A stretch of DNA of 64,000 nt, taken from contig NC_134949.1 in assembly GCF_965638725.1 (NCBI RefSeq), positions 53,844,151 through 53,908,150 of the forward strand. Direction: 5' to 3'. The translations under genes and the position numbers were made by a program. The notes below the pieces were generated by a model. That model searched no databases, was not told the DNA's origin, and was given only the letters and a program-made list of their open reading frames with translations. Within the stretch, counting starts at the first letter, position 1, and each line of letters opens with the position of its first letter. The stretch is from Aptenodytes patagonicus (lineage: Eukaryota; Chordata; Aves; Sphenisciformes; Spheniscidae). Shown here piece after piece: positions 49,006-61,252 of the stretch.

Positions 49006-49675
49006 TAGAATAGTTTGGGTTGGAAGGGACCTCTGAAGGTCATCTAGTCCAACACCCCTGCCGTGGGCAGGGACATCTTGAACTAGATCAGGTTGCTCAG
49101 AGCCCCGTCCAACCTGACCTGGAATGCTTCCAGGGAGGGGGCATCCACCACGTCTCTGGGCAACCTGTGCCAGTGTTTCACCACTCTCAGTGTAAAAAAA
49201 GTCTTCCTTATATCTAGTCTGTATCTACCCCCCCTTTAGGTTAAAGCCATTTCCCCTTGTCCTGTCACAACAGGCCCTGCTAAAAAGTTTGCCGCCATCT
49301 TTTCTATAAGCCCCCTTTAAGTACTGGTAGGCTGCAATAAGGTCTCCCCGAAGCCACCTCTTCTCTAGGCTGAACAACCCCAACTCTCTCAGCCTTTCTT
49401 CATAGCAGAGGTGTTCCATCCCCCTGATCATTTTCATGGCACTCTTCTGGACCCGCTCCAACAGGTCCGTGTCTTTCTTATGCTGAGGGCTCCAGAGCTG
49501 GATGCAGTACTCCAGGTGGGGTCTCACCAGAGCAGAGTAGAGGGGCAGAATCACCTCCCTCGCCCTGCTGGCCACGCTTCTTTTGATGCAGCCCAGGATA
49601 CGATTGGCCTTCTGGGCTGCGAGTGCACATTGCTGGCTCATGTCCAGCTTTTCATCCACCAGTACCCCCAAGTCC
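49006..49675 (-). mobile_element. CR1 3' fragment, copy 1 of an identical pair
   Basis: Sense strand minus, with a short 3' tail near 49001 and a 5' break at 49675. It keeps the last part of ORF2 open for 148 codons (49671-49225: [20 protein letters not shown] and onward to the C-terminus). The 3' 393 bp (49006-49398) are identical to 52821-53213. It sits in a BLTP3B intron in gene orientation. Confidence 0.92.
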
Positions 49676-50084
49676 AGGGGGTTGTTAGTAGTCTAAAAAA
49701 ATACTCTTGGTTCTTTTTTTTTTTTTTCTTTTTTAAACATTTCCTTCTAAACAAGACTTTTCTGTTCATTACCCCCTCCTCCCACCACACACACACACAC
49801 ACATGAGGACTCAAAAAGGTAGCACTGCAGATAAATAAATCACTGCAGTGCAGGTAGCATTTGACCTATGCCTTTGAAGTCACTGCACCTGAACAGTCCA
49901 TGACACGAATAGGGACCAAAGCACTTCAGCAAAAAGGGGAAAAATATGAGCTGAAAGAAACCTTAAAACTATGTATTTTCTCACTAAATTACTGTTTCTT
50001 CCAATGTTTGGTATAAAAAGATGACCAAAATGCATTGAACATCTTTAAACACTCGAACAATGTATTAGATAATGTGGAGAAATT
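49676..50084. other. intronic, no gene seen
   Basis: Between two CR1 fragments. It includes a T-rich run (about 49710-49736) and a CA dinucleotide repeat at 49786-49803. Confidence 0.5.
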
Positions 50085-50235
50085 AAGATACAAGCGAATC
50101 ATGCCACAAGCATACCTCTGAGAAGTCTGGTCCATCTTTGCTATACCTTCCCATCAGGTAGGTGAAGGGGGCATTAAGATCACCCTGCAGCCTCCTCTTC
50201 CTCAAGTCATACAATACATTGCATATTGTTGGATT
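50085..50235 (-). mobile_element. short CR1 fragment, inverted to its neighbour
   Basis: Minus-strand translation gives LRKRRLQGDLNAPFTYLMGR and then YSKDGPDFSEVC, matching the CR1 ORF2 C-terminal block ([20 protein letters not shown] in the nearby copy). The same block occurs on the plus strand at about 50785-50880. Confidence 0.7.
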
Positions 50236-50239
50236 AATA

Positions 50240-51165
50240 TATTCAGGACCTGGATGAAAGGGTGGGTGCACCCTCTGCAATTTTGTGAACAATACCAAAT
50301 TGAAGGGTAAGTGACTGACACACTGGGGGCAAGGCTGTTTTTCAGAGGAACCTGGACAGGCTGGAGAAATGGGCTGACTGGAGCCTCGTGAAGTGCAGCT
50401 GAGGCCAGTGTGAAGTCCTGCAGCTGGGAGCGAATAACCTCTTGCTCCACTACAGGTTGGGGACCAACTGGACAGAAAGCAACATTGCAGGAAATGACCT
50501 GTAGGCCTTGGTCAACAAGATTTGTCATGAGCCAGCAGTGAGCTCTGAGAGCAAAGACCAGGCACATACAGGCTGACTAGCAAGAGTATAGCTAGCAAGA
50601 TGAGGGAAGTTATTATTCCCCTATACTCGGCACCAGTGAGACCACATCTGGAATACTGGATCCAGTTTTGGATTCCCTAGTGTGGGAAAGCTACTGACAG
50701 CAGAGGATCACCAAGATAATCGTGGCCAGGAGCACATGATGTACAAATGAGGGTCTCAGAGAGAGGTACTTGTCAAATCTGAAGATGAGGCGGCTATGGG
50801 GTGATCTTAATGCCGACTTTGCCTACCTAGTGGAAGGGTATAGAGAAGATGGACCAGACTTCCCTGAGAAGCTTGGCAAGTGCTCAAGCACCTCTGTCTT
50901 GAGGTGGCAGGACAGGAGACAATAGACAGAAGCTGCAACAAAGGAAATTCCAATTAGACATTACAAAAAAAATTAACCGTAAGGGTGGTCAAACACTGGG
51001 ACAGGTTATTTAGGGCAGGTTGTGGTATCGCCTTTTTGATGCTCAAAACTTGACTGGACAGGGCATTGAGCAACTTGAACTAATCTGCCCCTGCTTTGAG
51101 CAAGGAGTAGGACCAGATGACCTCGAGAGGCTTCTTCCAACCTAGATTATGATTCTTTGACATAT
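50240..51165 (+). mobile_element. decayed CR1, plus orientation
   Basis: Plus-strand order matches the reverse transcriptase tail to the 3' end of CR1: an FVNNTKLKG-like relic of FADDTKL near 50280, the HLEYW(I)QFW block near 50645-50680, the RLWGDL block near 50790, and the 3' terminal domain with CTTCCAACCT and ATGATTCT at 51135-51158. Many indels and substitutions mark an older insertion than the 49 kb copy. It lies opposite to BLTP3B. Confidence 0.82.
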
Positions 51166-51827
51166 CTGAAAGACAACAGTAAAGTTCCAGCTCTAAATGT
51201 ATTGCCTTGTTATGAGTACTTAGTATTTGCCCATACATGTAGGAAAAAAAATTTTAAGTGTATACTTGTTTGGTAAAAAGTACAAAGTTAAATCGCTGTT
51301 CGCAATACAAGTCTCAGTGCAATCCCAGTCATAAGCTGCCAGGACACCACCATAATATACAGAATTGAAAACTGCTACTTGTACTTCTCAAATAGTCTTT
51401 TGTTTACAATATTCTCTATTACTTCCCGTAACACAAAAAACACAAAGACAACAGGGAACCATCTTAGTACTCTGTAAAGAAAGGCAATTTTTTTTGTTTG
51501 GTTTGCAGTCAGTCGAAGGAACCTTAGACTTATCATGACGAAGTGATACGCACGGATGAAGAATATCCTGATGAAGTTATATGCATATTTTTATTTCTCT
51601 CAGATTGATTCAGCTGTGGGTTGTTATCACAGCCAATACATTATTCAAAAAAGTAATTTTCCTCTATGTGACTACACTTAGAATTAAGGTATATGGCAAC
51701 ACAACTTACACAAATTATCATCGGTTATCTTTTCATTATTAGCCACATGTCTGCACAGAGGAAAAAAACAGTATTAATAATAATTAGATTATAATACTGA
51801 GATATCAAGGTGCAGGAACATACAAAC
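51166..51827. other. BLTP3B intronic, no gene seen
   Basis: AT-rich intron sequence downstream (in gene orientation) of the exon at 51828-51936. Nothing recognised. Confidence 0.5.
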
Positions 51828-51936
51828 CTCTAATGAGAAAAGAGCCATCATCATTTCTTTCTATCCAGAGTATGTCAATATGTAGTTTTATGGGTACCAG
51901 CTCAGATGCCTTGAGATTTTCACGTGGACTGTCATC
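51828..51936 (-). CDS. BLTP3B: BLTP3B coding exon
   Basis: 109 nt, phase 0 in and phase 1 out. It encodes DDSPRENLKASELVPIKLHI and DILWIERNDDGSFLIR plus one base. It aligns with the human segment of the same length that starts DDSPR and ends DGSFHIRD, part of the predicted beta-rich lipid-transfer groove near the C-terminal end. The acceptor is TATTTTTTAG and the donor AGAG then GTTTGT. The leftover G joins AC of the exon at 48435 to give Asp, the residue found in human at this junction. Confidence 0.93.
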
Positions 51937-52336
51937 CTAAAAAATATAAATATTCAAAAATGAGTTTACCAGGAAATCAAAATAGCTAATTAAGATGTTC
52001 AATTAAACATAAGTGGATTTGATGAAACTTGAAAGAGAACATTTCAGAGTAGAATTTTCTAATGGAATATCCACTCAACTTTTGCTCCATTTTTTTTCCC
52101 TGGGGATCATATTAAAGGCCCAAATTTATCTCTGGAGTAAGTCTGCTGAACTCAATATATACAGTCTGACTAAAATACTTCAAAGTATTTTTACAGACAT
52201 CTCAGTAAGATTATATCCCAACTCAAGACATTCTTTAGCTTAGGAGCTCTCAGAGTCAGAGGTAAGAAGCCTGCACTATATAGTATCTGATTTTCCCTTG
52301 AACTATTTGAAGATTGAATGGGTACAGCTATCATTC

Positions 52337-52406
52337 TTGAGCGGATTTTGTCTTTTTAGAATTTAGTTTGTTTGAGCGGATTTTGTCTTTTTAGAATTTA
52401 GTTTGG
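52337..52406. repeat. 35-bp tandem duplication
   Basis: A 35-bp unit beginning TTGAGCGGATTTTGTC occurs twice head to tail with no visible difference until the end of the second copy. A recent local duplication in a BLTP3B intron. Confidence 0.9.
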
Positions 52407-52820
52407 GATGACACCAGCTGCAGTTCCATTATATTACTGTACTCAACAGAAGAGAAACTTCACAAATTACTTCTTTTGGGGTCTCCCCAGGAAGTCTTTA
52501 TAGTTCATTATCCTGTCAAGCAGAATAATGCAGCCAGTATAATCAGAAACCATACATATTGACATTAAGCACATCACAAGAAAGCTGTTGAGATGTAACT
52601 GCCAAAGTTTCTTGAAACAGCACTAAGATTGCAGTAGAAAATGCAAAAAATAAAATAACCTTTCTTAAATTCTTCCCCCCCATGAAATACATTGCATCAA
52701 GTCTCATGCAGAAGAAATAGAAGAATATACTGCATCGAACAGGCAATGAAGCATAAATTTGAACCATGCCCTCTCGCTCTTTATTACCCAACAACTCTAG
52801 AGAAATGAATCATAGACTCC

Positions 52821-53213
52821 TAGAATAGTTTGGGTTGGAAGGGACCTCTGAAGGTCATCTAGTCCAACACCCCTGCCGTGGGCAGGGACATCTTGAACTA
52901 GATCAGGTTGCTCAGAGCCCCGTCCAACCTGACCTGGAATGCTTCCAGGGAGGGGGCATCCACCACGTCTCTGGGCAACCTGTGCCAGTGTTTCACCACT
53001 CTCAGTGTAAAAAAAGTCTTCCTTATATCTAGTCTGTATCTACCCCCCCTTTAGGTTAAAGCCATTTCCCCTTGTCCTGTCACAACAGGCCCTGCTAAAA
53101 AGTTTGCCGCCATCTTTTCTATAAGCCCCCTTTAAGTACTGGTAGGCTGCAATAAGGTCTCCCCGAAGCCACCTCTTCTCTAGGCTGAACAACCCCAACT
53201 CTCTCAGCCTTTC
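52821..53213 (-). mobile_element. CR1 3' fragment, copy 2 of an identical pair
   Basis: Matches 49006-49398 base for base over 393 bp at a constant offset of 3815, including a C7 and an A7 run. The two copies differ in flanks and in 5' truncation point (53213 here). The CATAGACTCC before it at 52811 looks like a mutated CR1 tail unit. Confidence 0.92.
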
Positions 53214-54508
53214 CTATCTGTATGTCAAATTTGCAGTTTGTCAACCATCATGAGTAACTTCACTGTGACTTGTGTGCGCTGCTGAGTGAGCACTTCAGTG
53301 CTTTCGCTGCCAAGTAGACTCTTACTAATGATTTATTAATGTGTATTCCCCACCTCAAACAGCTGCTTTCTCAAGAACATTTTGTTTAAGTCTGCCGTCT
53401 TGCCAATAAACCAGCATTCCTTCTTGCATTTGGGCATTCACATTTGTGATACATTGAAATCTGAGGAACAGATCCACAACTCTTACAGAAAGTGCTTGCA
53501 CTACTCCTGTAGTAGAAATGGCCCTAAACAAGCGCCTAAGGATCCTCAGGGGATGGAAAAGCTGCATCATGGAGGGAGGGAATACTGATGCACTTTAAGT
53601 AGAACACCGTAGAGATAACAATTGCCCTTCCAGTCAAGAATGATCTTCGTAGAATCAAGGTCTTAGCCCCAGATGCAGAACTGGAGCTGCTATTCCAGTC
53701 CTCACTTTGAACAAAGTTTATATGGGTGATTATTAATTTCTGAAGCAATGTTATAGTTATATGTATGTTTGGGGTTTTGTTGTTTCTCCCCCTCCCCCCC
53801 AAAAAAAAGTGTCCTTATCTTTATATTCAATGGTTGTGCAGCACAGAACTCACCGTCTCCTTTAAATGTCTGAAAGAAAATCCCCTAGGAGACTTGAGCA
53901 GGAGTGTCCTCTTAACGTTACTATTTTAAGCTACGGTGGTGAGAAAAGCTTGCATTATTTAGTATCTGTTTCTAGGTAGGGCAGAACATGAAATCTGGGT
54001 TCTAAGAAATAGCATTCAAGTGGTTTGAACTGGAATTCCCATAACCTTTTTCCTTCTTTTGTACTGAACTTTCATTGCAAGAACTATCCTCTAAGTAGGA
54101 GAGAGAATTAACCTCTAAAAATCTGTGTTTTGTAATTAGAAAACCATTACTATGCTAAGCAAAAAAGCCCAACTAGAAAAACCCACATTGTGCCTCTAGG
54201 AACTTGGTATACCTTACCTATAAAACTCCCAGACACTGTCACTCTACAAAAGAGACTGGGAGAGGAGGAAAAAAGTATAAAATACTAATTCATATAAATA
54301 GCTTGGTCATGCAGAGAATTCCCCTCCAGGCATACCACAGAGCTAACCAAATCTACGGATTTTTAAATTGTTTTAGTGTTATCTAAACACCTTCCAGAGT
54401 ATGACAGCAGTTTCTTTGAAGTTAACTGTATCCAGATTAGTAGTTTATCATCAAAGAAACAAGAGTAGAATTTCTTTAGAGCAGCTAAATAGCTCATTGT
54501 TAACATAC
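53214..54508. other. BLTP3B intronic, no gene seen
   Basis: No exon or repeat family recognised. Small open frames here lack splice signals. Confidence 0.5.
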
Positions 54509-54765
54509 TTTCAAATTAATCCTTGCATTAGAAACTTTTATCTTCATAGGCATCACTTCTGCGACAGTTTCATCTTCTAGAAAATGCTGAATGTTTGTGA
54601 GGGAAGATGTTAGAAATTCAGCACTGAAGTTCTCTACGTGACACTGAAGAAAACCGTTTTTTACAGCCAGCAGAGAATGTATGACAGCACTAGGCCCACT
54701 TTCCCATTTCAGACTAATCTCAGGTGATGAATTAACTGGTCCCGGCACAGATTTACAGTCGGAAC
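54509..54765 (-). CDS. BLTP3B: BLTP3B coding exon
   Basis: 257 nt, phase 1 in and phase 0 out, 85 full codons. It reads [20 protein letters not shown], then [40 protein letters not shown] and [20 protein letters not shown], to INLK. This follows the human sequence with few changes after a variable first dozen residues. It belongs to the repeated beta-groove region of bridge-like lipid transfer proteins. A strong acceptor (CTTTTGCAACAG) and a good donor (AAA then GTATGT) bound it; the next exon starts DDSPR, as in human. Confidence 0.95.
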
Positions 54766-56084
54766 CTGTTGCAAAAGGAAAAGAAGTTTGCATTAAAATT
54801 TTGCAATGTACAAAAAAGGAATTACGATGCAATTACTTCTACCTTATTGTCCAACTGATTTTCCAAAAGTACTTTAGAAGTATTATCCATGAATTACAGC
54901 ATTGCAAATACAGAACTTCAGAGCAAATTTCTAAGTATATCACTTCGAAGTACTAAAGAGAAATAATCAGTACATACAATCACAGTACCTCACTGTGACA
55001 ACAGAAAAGGACAATACAGAAGTATCACCGTGCACAAAAAATTCGTGTTTCCTCAATGTCTTGACGATGGAAAAAAAAAATATTTTGCATACTTTTCCAC
55101 TAACTCCTTCAATTTTAATTCAGAAAAACATTTAAGTCAGTTCAGTCTCTCAGGAGAGCTTTCCTCTTGGACAGGCAGAATTTCCTGACTCAGGAACTTA
55201 CTTGCTAACACACAGGAACATAAACAGCAATGCAGTAAGATGGAGAACATGACCACACAGTGCTTCCATTATTTGGGTGACAGATTTGAACCTTAAAAAA
55301 CCCCTAGCAGTTTCTTGTTAGTTTCAGTATCTTTAACCAGTAAGGACAACTGCAACATTCAACTAAACAGTGAGAAGAGGAGAGAGGGGAGAGAGAGGGG
55401 GAAGGGGGGGGGGGCAGGGGGAGAAAGAGAAGGGAAAGAGACAGGGGAGAGAGGGGAGAAAAAGAAAAGAAAATATTTAAGGTAACTAGATATCGGGGTG
55501 GGAGATGGCCAGTATCCGTCTGTTGTACAAGAAAGGGTTCACCACAAGAAGCAATTACCCCATAGGATTCTCAAGTCATTTGGTCACTATGATGGCTGAC
55601 CTACAGAAATTATCTGTATGACAAAAAGCATATTCACAGTAATTCACAGTAATTATATTAAGAAGCAAACACTGAAACTTGAAAGATAGCTGAAATCAAA
55701 GTAACTCAAGTAAAATCAACTGAATCATGTCAATTTATATTAGTAGAGCATCTAATTGTTAAACAAATTTGAGAGAATTGAAACACCACCAAAAAAAGCT
55801 TCTCGGTTTAAACTCTGGTTCCCTCAGGAAAGTCAGGGAAGTTTACAAGCTTAGAAATTGGAAAAAAGAAATAGATAATGTTAAATTTAAAGATGAAGTA
55901 AGACTTCCTTTTTCTATTTTTGTTTCTTTAATACTGTTCTTTCTTGTCTCCCCATATTACTGACATGCAGTTTATTGTAATCGCCCCTTCTTGATTTCTA
56001 CTTGTGCATATATGAGCAATTACCAGAAAACTGAAGAGAAGGCACATGGGAAATCTACTAGCACCCTTCCAATACCTACGATGA
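54766..56084. other. BLTP3B intronic, no gene seen
   Basis: Includes a purine tract at about 55372-55473 (GA-rich, with a G9 run). No exon recognised. Confidence 0.5.
55372..55473. repeat. GA-rich purine tract
   Basis: About 100 bases of nearly pure A and G on the plus strand (polypyrimidine in the BLTP3B transcript), with GAGAGGGG-type units. Confidence 0.85.
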
Positions 56085-56395
56085 GGTTATAAAGAGAGCC
56101 AGGCTCTTCACAGTGGTGCTCATCAGAAGGTTGAGAGACAACAGCTCAAATTGCAGTAAGAGAGGTTCAAACAATGTAAGGAATGAGGAAAATTAAGCAG
56201 TGGCGCAGGCTTCCTAGAGAGCGTGTGCAGTCTCTACCCTTGGAGGTCCTTTCCAAGACCTGATGGGATAAAGCCCTGAGCAACCTGGCCTGATCTCAGA
56301 GCTGACCCTGATTTGAGAACAGGATTGGACTAGAGACATCTTGACATCCCCCCCACTCCTCTACCCTCAATTGTCCTGTGATCCTATGAAGTGCA
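56085..56395 (+). mobile_element. decayed CR1 3' end
   Basis: Plus-strand text follows the CR1 3' region: a GGCGCAGGCTTCCTAGAGAG block, then GAGGTCCTTTCCAAGACCTG, then a degraded GAGCAACCTGGCCTGATCTC, and GTCCTGTGATCCTATGA at the end. Old and diverged. Confidence 0.7.
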
Positions 56396-57125
56396 GGTTT
56401 CCTCTGCGGTGGCTTCTTTGCTGTGTTCTATCTAATGTTAAGTAATAATGCATACTGTAATGAATGCAGCATACTTTACCCCTCCATTTCAGAGACAACC
56501 TACTCTGAATAATCTGACATGTACTGAAAAAAAACCCACCACAGTACGCTGGTGGGCTGCAAGTTACATTGCTTCTCTTCAGTAAAACTTATCCTGGATG
56601 CCTTTATATAAAGGAAAACCATACTTCACAGAATTAGTGTTCCTTCTGAAATTAGGCATCTGGCTTACAAGGCACTTCGTTAAAAGTCCAAGGCGTCACT
56701 GCTGATCACATTACATTTGCACAACACAAGCTTTTTGATATATCAAGTCTCTATAGATATACTCAGGCATCCTGTTAAAGAAAATACATTTCCAGCATGT
56801 GAACGTATTTTTAAAAGGTATCATTAGGATATTGTTAATTGCTACTGCAATGCTGTAACAACCGTTCACAGCATTAGTATTTAAGGATTCAGGTTCTTGA
56901 TACACTAAACCAGATGAAGCACAGCTCAAAACTGTAGAAACCAGATGACAATTCACTAAGTCACACTGACTATGCTGGGTCAGATTCATTCAGAAACTTA
57001 GGAGGTTAGCTTTGAGTGAATAAAAGTTATGCACATTAGGCAACGTGTCCACACTGAAGTTACAGCAGCCTCCCATTAGTATCCCACAGGTCTCTGCAAC
57101 AATCCCTTTTGCATTCTCCCCAATT

Positions 57126-57310
57126 CATAGAATCATTGAGGTTGGAAAAGACCTCTAAGATCATCGAGTCCAACCGTCAACCCAACACCACCATGCCCAC
57201 TAAACCATGTCCCTAAGTGCCGCACCTACACGTCTTTTAAATACTTCCAGGGATGGTGACTCAACCACTTCCCTGGGCAGCCTGTTCCAATGTTTAACCA
57301 CTCTTGCAGT
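57126..57310 (-). mobile_element. CR1 3' end, another subfamily
   Basis: Begins at the 3' tail (CATAGAATCATTGAGGTTGG) with the AAGACCTCTAAGATCATCGA and GAGTCCAACC blocks. It differs in text from the 49 and 52.8 kb copies, so it belongs to a different CR1 subfamily. Truncated after about 185 bp. Confidence 0.85.
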
Positions 57311-60300
57311 AATTCTTGTCCCCAAGATCAGTATCTCTAGATCCTCAAAGCCTTTTCAAGGTAGGATCATAGAGCATAAGCTTTCTTGATGGATAGATAC
57401 GGATTTTCTGTGGTTGCAAAGTTGCAGAAGTACCACATGCACTTAGCCTAGTCACTGGCCAGAGACAGACTGAGTCAAGCTCCAGCAATGGCTGCTTGCC
57501 AGTCACAGCAAGTTCTCCACTAGACCTAGGAGGAATTCCTGTTTGCTCTTGGGAAGTAGTAGTAGGGGAATGTTACCTGTTCAGTTCCTCTTAAGCAATG
57601 TGTGATGTATTATTTTTCAAAACTACAGACCAGATCACTCAGATGCCTCTGGAACCTTCAGCAGTGACTTATAAAGGGCCTAATGAGAACCTACAAGAAG
57701 GCAAAGGACATTGGGGCAAAATTGGCTTTGGTCCAGGTTCCTAACAACTGGAGAAACGGACCACATCCCTAGTGGGGATGCTGATATGGCACCTAGAAAA
57801 GTTAAACACCTACTATGTTCCTCGACAATGCACTTCCTCTGAGAAGGAGCCAAACTAAGGAAAACAGATGCATGCAATGCTCATGTACACCAACTATAAC
57901 TAAACATGCCGTCTCCAGGAAAACAGCTCCAGGAGAGTACTGGGAAGAAGGTTTTGAGCAGTCAGGAGGAACTGTATCAGTGTCTGGTTTGTGTATGTCT
58001 ATTTTAAAAAGAAAAAAAAAAAGTGGGGTAAGAGGAGGGGTGAGAAGAAGGATAATTAACTTTCTATATTCATCCCACAAAACATGCAGGCTAGTCAACT
58101 GTTCTAGACCAAGTGCAGTCAGACAGACGTATAGCAAGAGGCAGTAACTTTATTCAAGTAATACTGCCCCAGCCTGAACGTAGTACAGGTCTGAAAACTG
58201 TAATTTCAAGTTTCAGTACAGCATGCAACAGACATTGCCTGGAGCTACAGCCGCCCGGGAGAGTAATTAATTTGCTTTCCTATCTGTAGATTAATTGGGT
58301 TTCTCTTTCTGTACGGTGCCCAGTTCTCATGGGTGACCTAGCACAGCAGTAGAGTCAGGGCATATGCTCATATCTATTGGCACTAGAGTCAGAGTAGATG
58401 AACATATCGTCGACCTGAGTTGACAAAGACCAATGGGAAGAACTGTAAATGAACATGAGAATCTTCAGCCTCTGCTGTGAATCAGAACCTCTCCCTTTGC
58501 TACCTCTGTGAATAGAGGTTTCCACAACCCTAACAGCTGTGACTCCATCCTTCAATCCTTCCAATGTTTAAGAAGTGCTAGATCTCACATTTCCCTGCCC
58601 CCACCCCCCCCAAAAAAGCAGCACACTGTGAGTATCAGTTACTTTTTGTGGCTCTAGTCCAGACAGAAAAGAATTAGCTACAACAGCCCTTGAGAGGAAG
58701 GACAACTCTCCAGATGGGAGAACAATGACCACCCTTGTCCAATGAGTCTCTGCGATTGGTTTGGGAAACTTTGTTGCCCCTCAAGGATTTATATTCTTCC
58801 CACAAATACAGAAAAAGAAATAAGCAGTATGTTTCCTAAGTATTTCCGGACCAGAAAAGAGTGCCTGCGTCATTGCCGGAAAAATCCACCAACGTGTAGA
58901 AAAGCAGCAGAAGAAAAGACCACACATTCGGTCTCAGCCATGAAGTCAATCTTGGTTATCTTGCAGATATCTGAAAGGGGCACAGTCAAGAGAGGATGGA
59001 GTAAAAATTGCATTAAACAATTCGGAAGCTGCTATGAACTGCTCTTCCCTTCTCCTCCAAGCATGACAAGGTCTCAGTAAAAGCACTGTCCTTCCCAGAG
59101 TACCTCTGCCATACTCCATCCCCCCTTCTTTTGTTATTGCTGCCAGACAAGATCTGATAAAGGCATCGTCCTGCAGCCAGCTCTACAGGGAACTGCAACA
59201 TTGCCCCCAAACTTATTCCAGCCATTAGGCACTTTTCCCTTTCTACACCTACTGCATTAACAGTATAGTAGGCTTTAAATGGTTATTTTTACCCAGAACA
59301 CCTTCGCAGACTGTAATAATGACTTGATTATTCATTGCTTTGCACGGTTCCTCAGTTTACTAGTTACAATTGTTAATTCAGCACTTGAGTAAGTTTTATT
59401 AAAGGTCTTGGGGGGGTTGCTCTTATTGGGATATTTTCTTATGCTTTTGCTCACTGGTTCTTTTAGTTATATTTTGTTACCGTTAACTCATTTAAATTGT
59501 TTCTTTTGATCTCAAGCTTTTTTCCCCAACCTTGATCCTCTGGAATTCTTTTTTTTTCTTCCCCCCCAAACTGTTTTCTCCCTTAGGTCTTCTATTAGAA
59601 TAAATGTGGGAGATGGGTAGCAGCAGTGGCTGCAAAAGATTCCTGACTCAGTACAGAAAGTACAGCCCTACAGTGGAGAGAAGATAAGGTGTACATTACA
59701 GAATGGGAGTGACCAACAATGTACAAAAAAAGTGTTGTTGACCCACCCATCCAGATACCCACCAGAAGAAGAAAGGAAGAGATATGAAGTGGAAGTATTT
59801 GGAGATTCCAATCACATTATAAGCTTTTGTCCATAAAATAATCAGCCAGTACACAAGCCTCTCCTAATCAGCTGAACCAGAAGAAGCAGGTTCTAGTTTT
59901 AGATCCACATGAGAGCAGGAAGGTGGCACATTCTTACTATTTACTCCCTCTTGCTTTTACAGAGGATATGACAGATAACCAGAAATCAGTTTGCCTGCTG
60001 TATGAACTGAAGGTCAGCCATGCGTCTTCCCTGCTGGACCTCCCTCTTGCCTTCCGATGCCTGAATGCAACTGCAACATCATGCAACAGCTGCTCAGGCA
60101 GCAGCTGCTGGCAATCCCTCAGCTTACCAGTAAATGGGTTCTTTAGCTAAGGCATCAGAGGCTGTACCACCAAGCACGACTTCCTGAAGAAAATCCATGC
60201 TGCTGGAAGGCTGGAAATAAATGGCAGCCAACAGCTGCTATAGCTGTTTCCTGGGAAAGGAGATGAACGAGAAGCAGGAAGCAGGTGCATCAGGGATCTG

Positions 60301-61101
60301 CCCCAAAAACCCTACAGCGCAACAGAGCTGCCATCCAGCAATCGGTGTGGAAGGCTGGCAGAGGGGAGCAAAGCAAACTGTGACATGAAGTGGCGTGCCA
60401 ATACATCATGCCAAGAAAAAAACCTCGCAGTATGTGAACTAGGTTTTCTGGCAGAGAATGTATATGTACTCATGCACAAGAACAGCTCTGACAATACACT
60501 GGCTGATCTAGCTGTGCAAATATCTGTCATGAAACTACACTCTGTGTTCCTATCAAGCTTAAAAAAAAAAAAGAAAAAAGGAAAAAAAAAAAAAAAAAGA
60601 CTGTCCTTGCAGCTCATCTCTCCTGACACAGAGTCAATTTTTAACTTTTCTTAAACCACAGATTATAAATCTGTTTAAACTGTGGGTGTTAATTTAATCT
60701 AGAGAAACAGATCTTGAAGAAAGGAACAGCCCTTCAAACCAAGGTACATTTAAGCAAAGTATCATTAGAGCAGTAAGGGAGTTTCATCTTTATAAAACAA
60801 TAATACAATGTAATGCAACTTATTTGATTTTGAAAAAGCAAACTAATGACCAGAATTCAATGCAATGCATTTTTTTACCCGCACTATCAGAAATGGTTCC
60901 ATTTTTATTTCCTTCCCTTTTAATGAATGGCAATTAGGAAAGAAATCGGAGTAGATACTCTAAATCAGCATAAAAAGGATGCTATTGAACTAACATAAAA
61001 CTGTTCTTGTGCTTTAAGACTAATACAGTGGTTTTATTTACTTAGAACAAATTTTTTCAACTCCAAGTTCACTACACTGAGATCTCATTGTTAGTTCTTA
61101 C
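57311..61101. other. BLTP3B intronic, no gene seen
   Basis: No exon supported. Frames of about 110 codons at 57815-58147 (plus), 57802-58137 (minus) and 58742-59080 (plus) show no domain or splice structure. Contains A-rich runs at about 58010-58022 and 60562-60598, and a CAGCTG-rich patch near 60083-60112. Confidence 0.5.
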
Positions 61102-61252
61102 CAACAGTTCTGTTGCAAAGATAGTGTCGAACACTGATATTTCCCAATTGATTTGGTATCACTTGGTTGACCTGTAGGCATATTTCCGTGTCTTCACCTC
61201 TGATGTCAATTTCACCATTAACACCAAATATTTGGAAAACCACAACAGACAT
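61102..61252 (-). CDS. BLTP3B: BLTP3B coding exon
   Basis: 151 nt, phase 0 in and phase 1 out. It reads [20 protein letters not shown], then [20 protein letters not shown] and [10 protein letters not shown] plus one base. It is almost the same as human from MSVVVFKITG to CNRPVG. The acceptor GTTGACAG lies before ATG; this Met is internal, not a start. The donor is GTTG then GTAAGA. The leftover G with GT of the next exon restores the conserved Gly. Confidence 0.95.

Noticed and set aside
49020..53032. Two identical 65-codon plus-strand frames at 49020 and 52835
   Set aside because: Antisense of the CR1 3' end; identity reflects the repeat, not a gene pair.
57802..58147. Frames of 110 and 111 codons on opposite strands
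   Set aside because: Neither has splice or family support; mutual shadows.
58742..59080. 112-codon plus-strand frame with several Cys
   Set aside because: Lacks promoter, splice or domain evidence inside a BLTP3B intron; judged chance.
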